Of a DNA stretch of 64,000 nt, positions 24,052 to 37,354 are shown piece by piece (positions within the stretch are counted from its first letter, which is position 1; each line of letters opens with the position of its first letter). Both the position numbers and the translations under genes were made by a program. A model generated the notes under the pieces. That model saw nothing but the letters and a program-made list of their open reading frames with translations, was not told where the DNA came from and did not search any database. Source of the DNA: Clusia tigrina (taxonomy: Eukaryota > Arthropoda > Insecta > Diptera > Clusiidae). Where the stretch lies: NCBI GenBank assembly GCA_920105625.2, contig OV050032.1:115614542-115678541 (forward strand), in the 5' to 3' direction.

Positions 24052-27000
24052 TTACAAGCATTTGTATGTTGCAAACTTTGATAGGTGTGGGACGTACCGT
24101 ATAGAAGTTTGGGCCATTTGAAGTTTTATCAGTGTTTGATTTGGGACTCTAGGGTAGCATAGTTTTGAGCGATGGCCTAAATTGACAAGAGGCTCGAGTA
24201 CTTTATTGTTACAAAATTTCAAGGTTTTATGACGCTCCAGTAAAAAGTTACAAGCATTTGTATGTTGCAAACTTTGATAGGTGTAGGACGTACCGTATAG
24301 AAGTTAGGGCCATTTGAAGTTTTATCAGTGTTTGATTTGGGACTCTAGGGTAGCATAGTTTTGAGCGATATCTTAAATTGACAAGAGGCTCGGGTACTTC
24401 ATTGTTACAAAATTTCAAGGTTTTATGACGCTCCAGTAAAAAGTTACAAGCATTTGTATGTTGCAAACTTTGTTAGGTGTAGGACGTACCGTAAAGAAGT
24501 TAGGGGCGTTTGAAGTTTTATCAGTGTTTGATTTGGGACTCTAGGGTAGCATAGCTTTGAGCGATGGCTTAAATTGACAAGAGGCTCGAGTACTTTATTG
24601 TTACAAAATTTCAAGGTTTTATGACGCTCCAGTAAAAAGTTACAAGCATTTGAATGTTGCCAACTTTGATAGGTGTAGGACGTACCGTATAGAAGTTAGG
24701 GGCGTTTGAAGTTTTATCAGTGTTTGATTTGGGACTCTAGGGTAGCATAGTTTTGAGCGATAGCTTAAATTGACAAGAGGCTCGAGTACTTTATCGTTAC
24801 AAAATTTCAAGGTTCTATGACGCTCCAGTAAAAAGTTACAAGCATTTGTATGTTGCAAACTTTGATAGGTGTAGGACGTACCGTATAGAAGTTAGGGCCA
24901 TTTGAAGTTTTATCAGTGTTTGATTTGGGACTCTAGGGTAGCATAGCTTTGAGCGATGGCTTAAATTGACAAGAGGCTCGAGTACTTTATTGTTACAAAA
25001 TTTCAAGGTTTTATGACGCTCCAGTAAAAAGTTACAAGCATTTGTATGTTGCAAACTTTGATAGGTGTAGGACGTACCGTAAAGAAGTTAGGGGCGTTTG
25101 AAGTTTTATCAGTGTTTGATTTGGGACTCAAGGGTAGCATAGCTTTGAGCGATGGCTTAAATTGACAAGAGGTTCGAGTACTTCATTGGTACAAAATTTC
25201 AAGGTTTTATGACGCTCCAGTAAAAAGTTACAAGCATTTGAATGTTGCAAACTTTGATAGCTGTAGGACGTACCGTATAGAAGTTAGGGGCGTTTGAAGT
25301 TTTATCAGTGTTTGATTTGGGACACTAGGGTAGCATAGTTTTGAGCGATAGCTTAAATTGACAAGAGGCTCGAGTACTTTATTGTTACAAAATTTCAAGG
25401 TTTTATGCCGCTCCAGTAAAAAGTTACAAGCATTTCTATGTTGCAAACTTTGATAAGTGAAAGACGTACCGTAAAGAAGTAAGGGGCGTTTGAAGTTTTA
25501 TCAGTGTTTGATTTGGGACTCAAGGGTAGCATAGCTTTGAGCGATGGCTTAAATTGACAAGAGGCTCGAGTAATTTATTGTTACAAAATTTCAAGGTTTT
25601 AGGATGCTCCAGTAAAAAGTTACAAACATTTGTATGTTGCAAACTTTGATAGGTGTAGGACGTACCGTATAGAAGTCAGGGCCATTTGAAGTTTTATCAG
25701 TGTTTGATTTGGGACTCTAGGGTAGCATACCTTTGAGCGATAGCTTAAATTAACAAGAGGCTCGAGTACTTTATTGTTACAAAATTTCAAGGTTTTATGA
25801 CGCTCCAATAAAAAGTTACAAGCATTTGAATGTTGCCAACTTTGATAGGTGTAGGACGTACCGTATAGAAGTTAGGGGCGTTTGAACTTTTATCAGTGTT
25901 TGATTTGGGACTCAAGGGTAGCATAGCTTTGAGTGATGGCTTAAATTGACAAGAGGCTCGAGTACTTTATTGTTACAAAATTTCAAGGTTTTATGACGCT
26001 CCAGTAAAAAGTTACAAGCATTTGTATGTTGCAAACTTTGATAGGTGTAGGACGTACCGTAAAGAAGTTAGGGGCGTTTGAAGTTTTATCAGTGTTTGAT
26101 TTGGGACTCTAGGTTAGGATAGCTTTGAGCGATGGCTTAAATTGACAAGAGGCTCGAGTACTTTATTGTAAAAAAATTTCAAGGTTTTATGACGCTCCAG
26201 TAAAAAGTTACAAGCATTTGAATGTTGCAAACTTTGATAGGTGTAGGACGTACCGTATAGAAGTTAGGGGCGATTGAAGTTTTATCAGTGTTTGATTTGG
26301 GACTCTAGGGTAGCATAGCTTTGAGCGATAGCTTAAATTGACAAGAGGCTCGAGTACTTTATTGTTACAAAATTTAAAGGTTTTATGACGCTCCAGTAAA
26401 AAGTTACAAGCATTTGTATGTTGCAAACTTTGATAGGTGTAGGACATACCGTAAAGAAGTTAGGGACGTTTGAAATTTTATCAGTGTTTGATTTGGAACT
26501 CTAGGGTAGCATAGCTTTAAGCGATGGCTTAAATTGACAAGAGGCTCGAGTACTTTATTGTTACAAAATTTCAAGGTTTTATGACGCTCCAGTAAAAAGT
26601 TACAAGCATTTGTATGTTGCAAACTTTGATAGGTGTAGGACGTACCGTAAAGAAGTTAGGGGCGTTTGAAGTTTTATCAGTGTTTGATTTGGGACTCTAG
26701 GGTAGCATAGCTTTGAGCGATAGCTTAAATTGACAAGAGGCTCGAGTACTTTATTGTTACAAAATTTCAAGGTTTTATGACGCTTCCAGTAAAAAGTTAC
26801 AAGGATTTGTATGTTGCAAACTTTGATAGGTGTAGGACGTACCGTAAAGAAGTCAGGGGCGTTTGAAGTTTTATCAGTGTTTGATTAGGGACTCAAGGGT
26901 AGCATAGCTTTGAGCGATGGCTTAAATTGACAAGAGGCTCGAGTACTTTATTGTTACAAAATTTAAAGGTTTTATGACGCTCCAGTAAAAAGTTACAAGC

Positions 27001-30000
27001 ATTTGTATGTTGCAAACTTTGATAGGTGTAGGATGTACCGTAAAGAAGTTAGGGGCGTTTGAAGTTTTATCAGTGTTTGATTTGGGACTCTAGGGTAGCA
27101 TAGCTTTGAGCGATGGCTTAAATTGACAAGAGGCCCGAGTACTTTATTGTTACAAAATTTCAAGGTTTTATGACGCTCCAGTAAAAAGTTACAAGCATTT
27201 GTATGTTGCAAACTTTGATAGGTGTAGGACGTACCGTAAAGAAGTTAGGGGCGTTTGAAGGTTTATCAGTGTTTGATATGGGACTCAAGGGTTGCATAGC
27301 TTTGAGCGATGGCTTAAATTGACAAGAGGCTCGAGTACTTTATTGTTACAAAATTTCAAGGTTTTATGACGCTCCAGTAAAAAGTTACAATCATTTGAAT
27401 GTTGCAAACTTTGATAGGTGTAGGACGTACCGTATAGAAGTTAGGGCCATTTGAAGTTTTATCAGTGTTTGATTTGGGACTCTAGGGTATCATAGTTTTG
27501 AGCGATAGCTTAAATTGACAAGAGGCTCGGGTACTTCATTGTTACAAAATTTCAAGGTTTTATGACGTTCCAGTAAAAAGTTACAAGCATTTGTATGTTG
27601 CAAACTTTGATAGGTGTGGGACGTACCGTATAGAAGTTTGGGCAATTAGAAGTTTTATCAGTGTTTGATTTGGGACTCTAGGGTAGCATAGTTTTGAGCG
27701 ATGGCCTAAATTGACAAGAGGCTCGAGTACTTTATTGTTACAAAATTTCAAGGTTTTATGACGCTCCAGTAAAAAGTTACAAGCATTTGTATGTTGCAAA
27801 CTTTAATAGGTGTAGGACGTACCGTATAGAAGTTAGGGCCATTTGAAGTTTTATCAGTGTTTGATTTGGGACTCTAGGGTAGCATAGATTTGAGCGATGG
27901 CTTAAATTGACAAGAGGCTCGAGTACTTTATTGTTACAAAATTTCAAGGTTTTATGACGCTCCAGTAAAAAGTTACAAGCATTTGAATGTTGCCAACTTT
28001 GATAGGTGTAGGACGTACCGTATAGAAGTTAGGGGCGTTTGAAGTTTTATCAGTGTTTGATTTGGGACTCTAGGGTAGCATAGTTATGAGCGATAGCTTA
28101 AATTGACAAGAGGCACGAGTACTTTATGGTTACAAAATTTCAAGGTTCTATGACGCTCCAGTAAAAAGTTACAAGCATTTGTATGTTGCAAACTTTGATA
28201 GGTGTAGGACGTACCGTATAGAAGTTAGGGCCATTTGAAGTTTTATCAGTGTTTGATTTGGGACTCTAGGGTAGCATAGCTTTGAGCGATGGCTTAAATT
28301 GACAAGAGGCTCGAGTACTTTATTGTTACAAAATTTCAAGGTTTTATGACGCTCCAGTAAAAAGTTACAAGCATTTGTATGTTGCAAACTTTGATAGGTG
28401 TAGGACGTACCGTAAAGAAGTTAGGGGCGTTTGAAGTTTTATCAGTGTTTGATTTGGGACTCAGGGGTAGCATAGCTTTGAGCGATGGCTTAAATTGACA
28501 AGAGGCTCGAGTACTTCATTGGTACAAAATTTCAAGGTTTTATGACGCTCCAGTAAAAAGTTACAAGCATTTGAATGTTGCAAACTTTGATAGCTGTAGG
28601 ACGTACCGTATAGAAGTCAGGGCCATTTGAAGTTTTATCAGTGTTTGATTTGGGACTCTAGGGTAGCATACCTTTGAGCGATAGCTTAAATTGACAAAAG
28701 GCTCGAGTACTTTATTGTTACAAAATTTCCAGGTTTTATGACGCTCCAGTAAAAAGTTACAAGCATTTTTATGTTGCAAACTTTGATAGGTGTAGGCCGT
28801 AGCGTATAGAAGTTAGGGCCATTTGAAATTTTATCAGTGTTTGATTTGGGACTCAAGGGTAGCATAGTTTTGAGCGATGGCGTAAATTGACAAGAGGCTC
28901 GAGTACTTTATTGTTACAAAATTTCAAGGTTTTATGACGCTCCAGTAAAAAGTTACAAGCATTTGTATGTTGCAAACTTTGATAGGTGTAGGACGTACCG
29001 TATAGAAGTTAGGGCCATTTGAAGTTTTATCAGTGTTTGATTTGGGACTCTAGGGTAGCATAGTATTGAGCGATAGCTTAAATTGACAAGAGGCTCGGGT
29101 ACTTCATTGTTACAATATTTCAAGGTTTTATGACGCTCCAGTAAAAAGTTACAAGCATTTGTATGTTGCTAACTTTGATAGGTGTAGGACGTACCGTAAA
29201 GAAGTTAGGGGCGTTTGAAGTTTTATCAGTGTTTGATTTGGGACTCTAGGGCAGCATAGCTTTGAGCGATGGCTTAAATTGACAAGAGGCTCGAGTACTT
29301 TATTTTTACAAAATTTCAAGGTTTTATGACGCTCCAGTAAAAAGTTACAAGCATTTGAATGTTGCCAACTTTGATAGGTGTAGGACGTACAGTATAGAAG
29401 TTAGGGGCGTTTGAAGTTTTATCAGTGTTTGATTTGGGACTCTAGGGTAGCATAGTTTTGAGCGATAGCTTAAATTGACAAGAGGCTCGAGTACTTTATT
29501 GTTACAAAATTTCAAGGTTCTATGACGCTCCAGTAAAAAGTTACAAGCATTTGTATGTTGCAAACTTTGATAGGTGTAGGACGTACCGTATAGAAGTTAG
29601 GGCCATTGGAAGTTTTATCAGTGTTTGATTTGGGACTCTAGGGTAGCATAGCTTTGAGCGATGGCTTAAATTGACAAGAGGCTCGAGTACTTTATTGTTA
29701 CAAAATTTCAAGGTTTTATGACGCTCCAGTAAAAAGTTACAAGCATTTGTATGTTGCAAACTTTGATAGGTGTAGGACGTACCGTAAAGAAGTTAGGGGC
29801 GTTTGAAGTTTTATCAGTGTTTGATTTGGGACTCAGGGGTAGCATAGCTTTGAGCGATGGCTTAAATTGACAAGAGGCTCGAGTACTTCATTGGTACAAA
29901 ATTTCAAGGTTTTATGACGCTCCAGTAAAAAGTTACAAGCATTTGAATGTTGCAAACTTTGATAGCTGTAGGACGTACCGTAAAGAAGTCAGGGGCGTTT

Positions 30001-30716
30001 GAAGTTTTATCAGTGTTTGATTTGGGACTCAAGGGTAGCATAGCTTTGAGCGATGGCTTAAATTGACAAGAGGCTCGAGTACTTTATTGTTACAAAATTT
30101 AAAGGTTTTATGACGCTCCAGTAAAAAGTTACAAGCATTTGTATGTTGCAAACTTTGATAGGTGTAGGACGTACCGTAGAGAAGTTAGGGGCGTTTGAAG
30201 TTTTATCAGTGTTTGATTTGGGACTCTAGGGTAGCATAGCTTTGAGCGATGGCTTAAATTGACAAGAGGCTCGAGTACTTTATTGTTACAAAATTTCAAG
30301 GTTTTATGACGCTCCAGTAAAAAGTTACAAGCATTTGTATGTTGCAAACTTTGATAGGTGTAGGACGTACCGTAAAGAAGTTAGGGGCGTTTGAAGGTTT
30401 ATCAGTGTTTGATATGGGACTCAAGGGTAGCATAGCTTTGAGCGATGGCTTAAATTGACAAGAGGCTCGAGTACTTTATTGTTACAAAATTTCAAGGTTT
30501 TATGACGCTCCAGTAAAAAGTTACAATCATTTGAATTTTGCAAACTTTGATAGGTGTAGGACGTACCGTATAGAAGTTAGGGCCATTTGAAGTTTTATCA
30601 GTGTTTGATTTGGGACTCTAGGGTATCATAGTTTTGAGCGATAGCTTAAATTGACAAGTGGCTCGGGTACTTCATTGTTACAAAATTTCAAGGTTTTATG
30701 ACGTTCCAGTAAAAAG
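24052..30716 (+). repeat. 34-unit super-repeat, copy 1 (6665 bp)
   Basis: It is made of an 18-unit block (24052-27580) and a 16-unit block (27581-30716), each opening with a unit bearing gataggtgtgggacgtacc and agtttgggc. It contains one inserted T in cgcttccag at 26784. The whole block recurs 6665 bp downstream. Rare shared variants include aggttaggatagc (26112 and 32777), ttgtaaaaaaatttc (26166 and 32831), agtgaaagacg (25454 and 32119), gtaggccgtagcg (28792 and 35456) and tacaatatttc (29110 and 35775). Confidence 0.85.
24640..24835 (+). repeat. Reference type B unit
   Basis: This unit differs from type A in linked positions. It has gaatg in place of gtatg, gccaac in place of gcaaac, ggggcgtttg in place of agggccatttg, and agttttgagcgatagc in place of agctttgagcgatggc. 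The gccaac change removes the TTG start used by the spurious minus-strand reading frame, so units of this type have no frame ending in them. Type B units mark HOR phase: in the 1959 bp HOR they occupy places 1 and 8 of 10. Recombinants exist, for example gaatg with gcaaac at 22092, 28561 and 38361, and gtatg with gccaac at 49429 and 50017. Confidence 0.85.
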
Positions 30717-33700
30717 TTACAAGCATTTGTATGTTGCAAACTTTGATAGGTGTGGGACGTACCGTATAGAAGTTTGGGCCATTTGAAGTTTTATCAGTGT
30801 TTGATTTGGGACTCTAGGGTAGCATAGTTTTGAGCGATGGCTTAAATTGACAAGAGGCTCGAGTACTTTATTGTTACAAAATTTCAAGGTTTTATGACGC
30901 TCCAGTAAAAAGTTACAAGCATTTGTATGTTGCAAACTTTGATAGGTGTAGGACGTACCGTATAGAAGTTAGGGCCATTTTAAGTTTTATCAGTGTTTGA
31001 TTTGGGACTCTAGGGTAGCATAGTTTTGAGCGATATCTTAAATTGACAAGAGGCTCGGGTACTTCATTGTTACAAAATTTCAAGGTTTTATGACGCTCCA
31101 GTAAAAAGTTACAAGCATTTGTATGTTGCAAACTTTGTTAGGTGTAGGACGTACCGTAAAGAAGTTAGGGGCGTTTGAAGTTTTATCAGTGTTTGATTTG
31201 GGACTCTAGGGTAGCATAGATTTGAGCGATGGCTTAAATTGACAAGAGGCTCGAGTACTTTATTGTTACAAAATTTCAAGGTTTTATGACGCTCCAGTAA
31301 AAAGTTACAAGCATTTGAATGTTGCCAACTTTGATAGGTGTAGGACGTACCGTATAGAAGTTAGGGGCGTTTGAAGTTTTATCAGTGTTTGATTTGGGAC
31401 TCTAGGGTAGCATAGTTTTGAGCGATAGCTTAAATTGACAAGAGGCTCGAGTACTTTATCGTTACAAAATTTCAAGGTTCTATGACGCTCCAGTAAAAAG
31501 TTACAAGCATTTGTATGTTGCAAACTTTGATAGGTGTAGGACGTACCGTATAGAAGTTAGGGCCATTTGAAGTTTTATCAGTGTTTGATTTGGGACTCTA
31601 GGGTAGCATAGCTTTGAGCGATGGCTTAAATTGACAAGAGGCTCGAGTACTTTATTGTTACAAAATTTCAAGGTTTTATGACGCTCCAGTAAAAAGTTAC
31701 AAGCATTTGTATGTTGCAAACTTTGATAGGTGTAGGACGTACCGTAAAGAAGTTAGGGGCGTTTGAAGTTTTATCAGTGTTTGATTTGGGACTCAAGGGT
31801 AGCATAGCTTTGAGCGATGGCTTAAATTGACAAGAGGTTCGAGTACTTCATTGGTACAAAATTTCAAGGTTTTATGACGCTCCAGTAAAAAGTTACAAGC
31901 ATTTGAATGTTGCAAACTTTGATAGCTGTAGGACGTACCGTATAGAAGTTAGGGGCGTTTGAAGTTTTATCAGTGTTTGATTTGGGACACTAGGGTAGCA
32001 TAGTTTTGAGCGATAGCTTAAATTGACAAGAGGCTCGAGTACTTTATTGTTACAAAATTTCAAGGTTTTATGCCGCTCCAGTAAAAAGTTACAAGCATTT
32101 CTATGTTGCAAACTTTGATAAGTGAAAGACGTACCGTAAAGAAGTAAGGGGCGTTTGAAGTTTTATCAGTGTTTGATTTGGGACTCAAGGGTAGCATAGC
32201 TTTGAGCGATGGCTTAAATTGACAAGAGGCTCGAGTAATTTATTGTTACAAAATTTCAAGGTTTTAGGATGCTCCAGTAAAAAGTTACAAACATTTGTAT
32301 GTTGCAAACTTTGATAGGTGTAGGACGTACCGTATAGAAGTCAGGGCCATTTGAAGTTTTATCAGTGTTTGATTTGGGACTCTAGGGTAGCATACCTTTG
32401 AGCGATAGCTTAAATTAACAAGAGGCTCGAGTACTTTATTGTTACAAAATTTCAAGGTTTTATGACGCTCCAATAAAAAGTTACAAGCATTTGAATGTTG
32501 CCAACTTTGATAGGTGTAGGACGTACCGTATAGAAGTTAGGGGCGTTTGAACTTTTATCAGTGTTTGATTTGGGACTCAAGGGTAGCATAGCTTTGAGTG
32601 ATGGCTTAAATTGACAAGAGGCTCGAGTACTTTATTGTTACAAAATTTCAAGGTTTTATGACGCTCCAGTAAAAAGTTACAAGCATTTGTATGTTGCAAA
32701 CTTTGATAGGTGTAGGACGTACCGTAAAGAAGTTAGGGGCGTTTGAAGTTTTATCAGTGTTTGATTTGGGACTCTAGGTTAGGATAGCTTTGAGCGATGG
32801 CTTAAATTGACAAGAGGCTCGAGTACTTTATTGTAAAAAAATTTCAAGGTTTTATGACGCTCCAGTAAAAAGTTACAAGCATTTGAATGTTGCAAACTTT
32901 GATAGGTGTAGGACGTACCGTATAGAAGTTAGGGGCGATTGAAGTTTTATCAGTGTTTGATTTGGGACTCTAGGGTAGCATAGTTTTGAGCGATAGCTTA
33001 AATTGACAAGAGGCTCGAGTACTTTATTGTTACAAAATTTAAAGGTTTTATGACGCTCCAGTAAAAAGTTACAAGCATTTGTATGTTGCAAACTTTGATA
33101 GGTGTAGGACATACCGTAAAGAAGTTAGGGACGTTTGAAATTTTATCAGTGTTTGATTTGGAACTCTAGGGTAGCATAGCTTTAAGCGATGGCTTAAATT
33201 GACAAGAGGCTCGAGTACTTTATTGTTACAAAATTTCAAGGTTTTATGACGCTCCAGTAAAAAGTTACAAGCATTTGTATGTTGCAAACTTTGATAGGTG
33301 TAGGACGTACCGTAAAGAAGTTAGGGGCGTTTGAAGTTTTATCAGTGTTTGATTTGGGACTCTAGGGTAGCATAGCTTTGAGCGATAGCTTAAATTGACA
33401 AGAGGCTCGAGTACTTTATTGTTACAAAATTTCAAGGTTTTATGACGCTCCAGTAAAAAGTTACAAGGATTTGTATGTTGCAAACTTTGATAGGTGTAGG
33501 ACGTACCGTAAAGAAGTCAGGGGCGTTTGAAGTTTTATCAGTGTTTGATTTGGGACTCAAGGGTAGCATAGCTTTGAGCGATGGCTTAAATTGACAAGAG
33601 GCTCGAGTACTTTATTGTTACAAAATTTAAAGGTTTTATGACGCTCCAGTAAAAAGTTACAAGCATTTGTATGTTGCAAACTTTGATAGGTGTAGGACGT

Positions 33701-36400
33701 ACCGTAAAGAAGTTAGGGGCGTTTGAAGTTTTATCAGTGTTTGATTTGGGACTCTAGGGTAGCATAGCTTTGAGCGATGGCTTAAATTGACAAGAGGCCC
33801 GAGTACTTTATTGTTACAAAATTTCAAGGTTTTATGACGCTCCAGTAAAAAGTTACAAGCATTTGTATGTTGCAAACTTTGATAGGTGTAGGACGTACCG
33901 TAAAGAAGTTAGGGGCGTTTGAAGGTTTATCAGTGTTTGATATGGGACTCAAGGGTTGCATAGCTTTGAGCGATGGCTTAAATTGACAAGAGGCTCGAGT
34001 ACTTTATTGTTACAAAATTTCAAGGTTTTATGACGCTCCAGTAAAAAGTTACAATCATTTGAATGTTGCAAACTTTGATAGGTGTAGGACGTACCGTATA
34101 GAAGTTAGGGCCATTTGAAGTTTTAGCAGTGTTTGATTTGGGACTCTAGGGTATCATAGTTTTGAGCGATAGCTTAAATTGACAAGAGGCTCGGGTACTT
34201 CATTGTTACAAAATTTCAAGGTTTTATGACGTTCCAGTAAAAAGTTACAAGCATTTGTATGTTGCAAACTTTGATAGGTGTGGGACGTACCGTATAGAAG
34301 TTTGGGCAATTAGAAGTTTTATCAGTGTTTGATTTGGGACTCTAGGGTAGCATAGTTTTGAGCGATGGCCTAAATTGACAAGAGGCTCGAGTACTTTATT
34401 GTTACAAAATTTCAAGGTTTTATGACGCTCCAGTAAAAAGTTACAAGCATTTGTATGTTGCAAACTTTAATAGGTGTATTACGTACCGTATAGAAGTTAG
34501 GGCCATTTGAAGTTTTATCAGTGTTTGATTTGGGACTCTAGGGTAGCATAGATTTGAGCGATGGCTTAAATTGACAAGAGGCTCGAGTACTTTATTGTTA
34601 CAAAATTTCAAGGTTTTATGACGCTCCAGTAAAAAGTTACAAGCATTTGAATGTTGCCAACTTTGATAGGTGTAGGACGTACCGTATAGAAGTTAGGGGC
34701 GTTTGAAGTTTTATCAGTGTTTGATTTGGGACTCTAGGGTAGCATAGTTATGAGCGATAGCTTAAATTGACAAGAGGCACGAGTACTTTATGGTTACAAA
34801 ATTTCAAGGTTCTATGACGCTCCAGTAAAAAGTTACAAGCATTTGTATGTTGCAAACTTTGATAGGTGTAGGACGTACCGTATAGAAGTTAGGGCCATTT
34901 GAAGTTTTATCAGTGTTTGATTTGGGACTCTAGGGTAGCATAGCTTTGAGCGATGGCTTAAATTGACAAGAGGCTCGAGTACTTTATTGTTACAAAATTT
35001 CAAGGTTTTATGACGCTCCAGTAAAAAGTTACAAGCATTTGTATGTTGCAAACTTTGATAGGTGTAGGACGTACCGTAAAGAAGTTAGGGGCGTTTGAAG
35101 TTTTATCAGTGTTTGATTTGGGACTCAGGGGTAGCATAGCTTTGAGCGATGGCTTAAATTGACAAGAGGCTCGAGTACTTCATTGGTACAAAATTTCAAG
35201 GTTTTATGACGCTCCAGTAAAAAGTTACAAGCATTTGAATGTTGCAAACTTTGATAGCTGTAGGACGTACCGTATAGAAGTCAGGGCCATTTGAAGTTTT
35301 ATCAGTGTTTGATTTGGGACTCTAGGGTAGCATACCTTTGAGCGATAGCTTAAATTGACAAAAGGCTCGAGTACTTTATTGTTACAAAATTTCCAGGTTT
35401 TATGACGCTCCAGTAAAAAGTTACAAGCATTTTTATGTTGCAAACTTTGATAGGTGTAGGCCGTAGCGTATAGAAGTTAGGGCCATTTGAAATTTTATCA
35501 GTGTTTGATTTGCGACTCAAGGGTAGCATAGTTTTGAGCGATGGCGTAAATTGACAAGAGGCTCGAGTACTTTATTGTTACAAAATTTCAAGGTTTTATG
35601 ACGCTCCAGTAAAAAGTTACAAGCATTTGTATGTTGCAAACTTTGATAGGTGTAGGACGTACCGTATAGAAGTTAGGGCCATTTGAAGTTTTATCAGTGT
35701 TTGATTTGGGACTCTAGGGTAGCATAGTATTGAGCGATAGCTTAAATTGACAAGAGGCTCGGGTACTTCATTGTTACAATATTTCAAGGTTTTATGACGC
35801 TCCAGTAAAAAGTTACAAGCATTTGTATGTTGCTAACTTTGATAGGTGTAGGACGTACCGTAAAGAAGTTAGGGGCGTTTGAAGTTTTATCAGTGTTTGA
35901 TTTGGGACTCTAGGGCAGCATAGCTTTGAGCGATGGCTTAAATTGACAAGAGGCTCGAGTACTTTATTTTTACAAAATTTCAAGGTTTTATGACGCTCCA
36001 GTAAAAAGTTACAAGCATTTGAATGTTGCCAACTTTGATAGGTGTAGGACGTACAGTATAGAAGTTAGGGGCGTTTGAAGTTTTATCAGTGTTTGATTTG
36101 GGACTCTAGGGTAGCATAGTTTTGAGCGATAGCTTAAATTGACAAGAGGCTCGAGTACTTTATTGTTACAAAATTTCAAGGTTCTATGACGCTCCAGTAA
36201 AAAGTTACAAGCATTTGTATGTTGCAAACTTTGATAGGTGTAGGACGTACCGTATAGAAGTTAGGGCCATTGGAAGTTTTATCAGTGTTTGATTTGGGAC
36301 TCTAGGGTAGCATAGCTTTGAGCGATGGCTTAAATTGACAAGAGGCTCGAGTACTTCATTGGTACAAAATTTCAAGGTTTTATGACGCTCCAGTAAAAAG
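30717..36400 (+). repeat. 34-unit super-repeat, copy 2, truncated to 29 units
   Basis: Collinear with 24052-29736 at +6665, then +6664 after the inserted T of copy 1 is passed. Differences are scattered single bases, for example attttaagtttt at about 30977, ttttagcag at about 34122 and gtgtattacg at about 34466. The last unit, 36205, is a hybrid. It starts like 29541 (ccattggaag) and ends like 29737 (cttcattggtac), so an exchange between about 36280 and 36350 removed one unit and ended the collinearity. Confidence 0.83.
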
Positions 36401-37354
36401 TTACAAGCATTTGAATGTTGCAAACTTTGATAGCTGTAGGACGTACCGTATAGAAGTCAGGGCCATTTCAAGTTTTATCAGTGTTTGATTTGGGACTCTA
36501 GGGTAGCATACCTTTGAGCGATAGCTTAAATTGACAAGAGGCTCGAGTACTTTATTGTTACAAAATTTCAAGGTTTTATGACGCTCCAGTAAAAAGTTAC
36601 AAGCATTTGTATGTTGCAAACTTTGATAGGTGTAGGACGTACCGTATAGAAGTTAGGGCCATTTGAAGTTTTATCAGTCTTTGATTTGGGACTCAAGGGT
36701 AGCATAGTTTTGAGCGATGGCGTAAATTGACAAGAGGTTCGAGTACTTTATTGTTACAAAATTTCAAGGTTTTATGGCGCTCCAGTAAAAAGTTACAAGC
36801 ATTTGTATGTTGCAAACTTTGATAGGTGTAGGGCGTACCGTATAGAAGTTAGGGCCATTTGAAGTTTTATCAGTGTTTGATTTGGGACTCTAGGGTAGCA
36901 TAGTATTGAGCGATAGCTTAAATTGACAAGAGGCTCGGGTACTTCATTGTTACAATATTTCAAGGTTTTATGACGCTCCAGTAAAAAGTTACAAGCATTT
37001 GTATGTTGCAAACTTTGATAGGTGTAGGACGTACCGTAAAGAAGTTAGGGGCGTTTGAAGTTTTATCAGTGTTTGATTTGGGACTCTTGGGTAGCATAGC
37101 TTTGAGCGATGGCTTAAATTGACAAGAGGCTCGTGTACTTTATTTTTGAAAAGGTTCAAGGTTTTATGACGCTCCAGTAAAAAGTTACAAGCATTTAAAT
37201 GTTGCCAACTTTGATAGGTGTACGACGTACCGTATAGAAGTTAGGGGCGTTTGAAGTTTTATCAGTGTTTGATTTGGGACTCAAGGGTAGCATAGTTTTG
37301 AGCGATAGGTTAAATTGACAAGAGGCTCGAGTACTTTATTGTTACAAAATTTCA
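36401..37354 (+). repeat. Five units repeating 35225-36204 at a 1176 bp (six-unit) step
   Basis: The units at 36401, 36597, 36793, 36989 and 37185 correspond in order to those at 35225, 35421, 35617, 35813 and 36009. Shared variants include agtcagggcc with catacctttg, gactcaagggtagcatag with gatggcgtaaattg, agtattgagcg with tacaatatttc, and tttatttttacaaaa. The copy has drifted more than others: gactcttggg, ctcgtgtac and tttttgaaaaggttc at about 37087-37158 are unique here. Confidence 0.7.
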
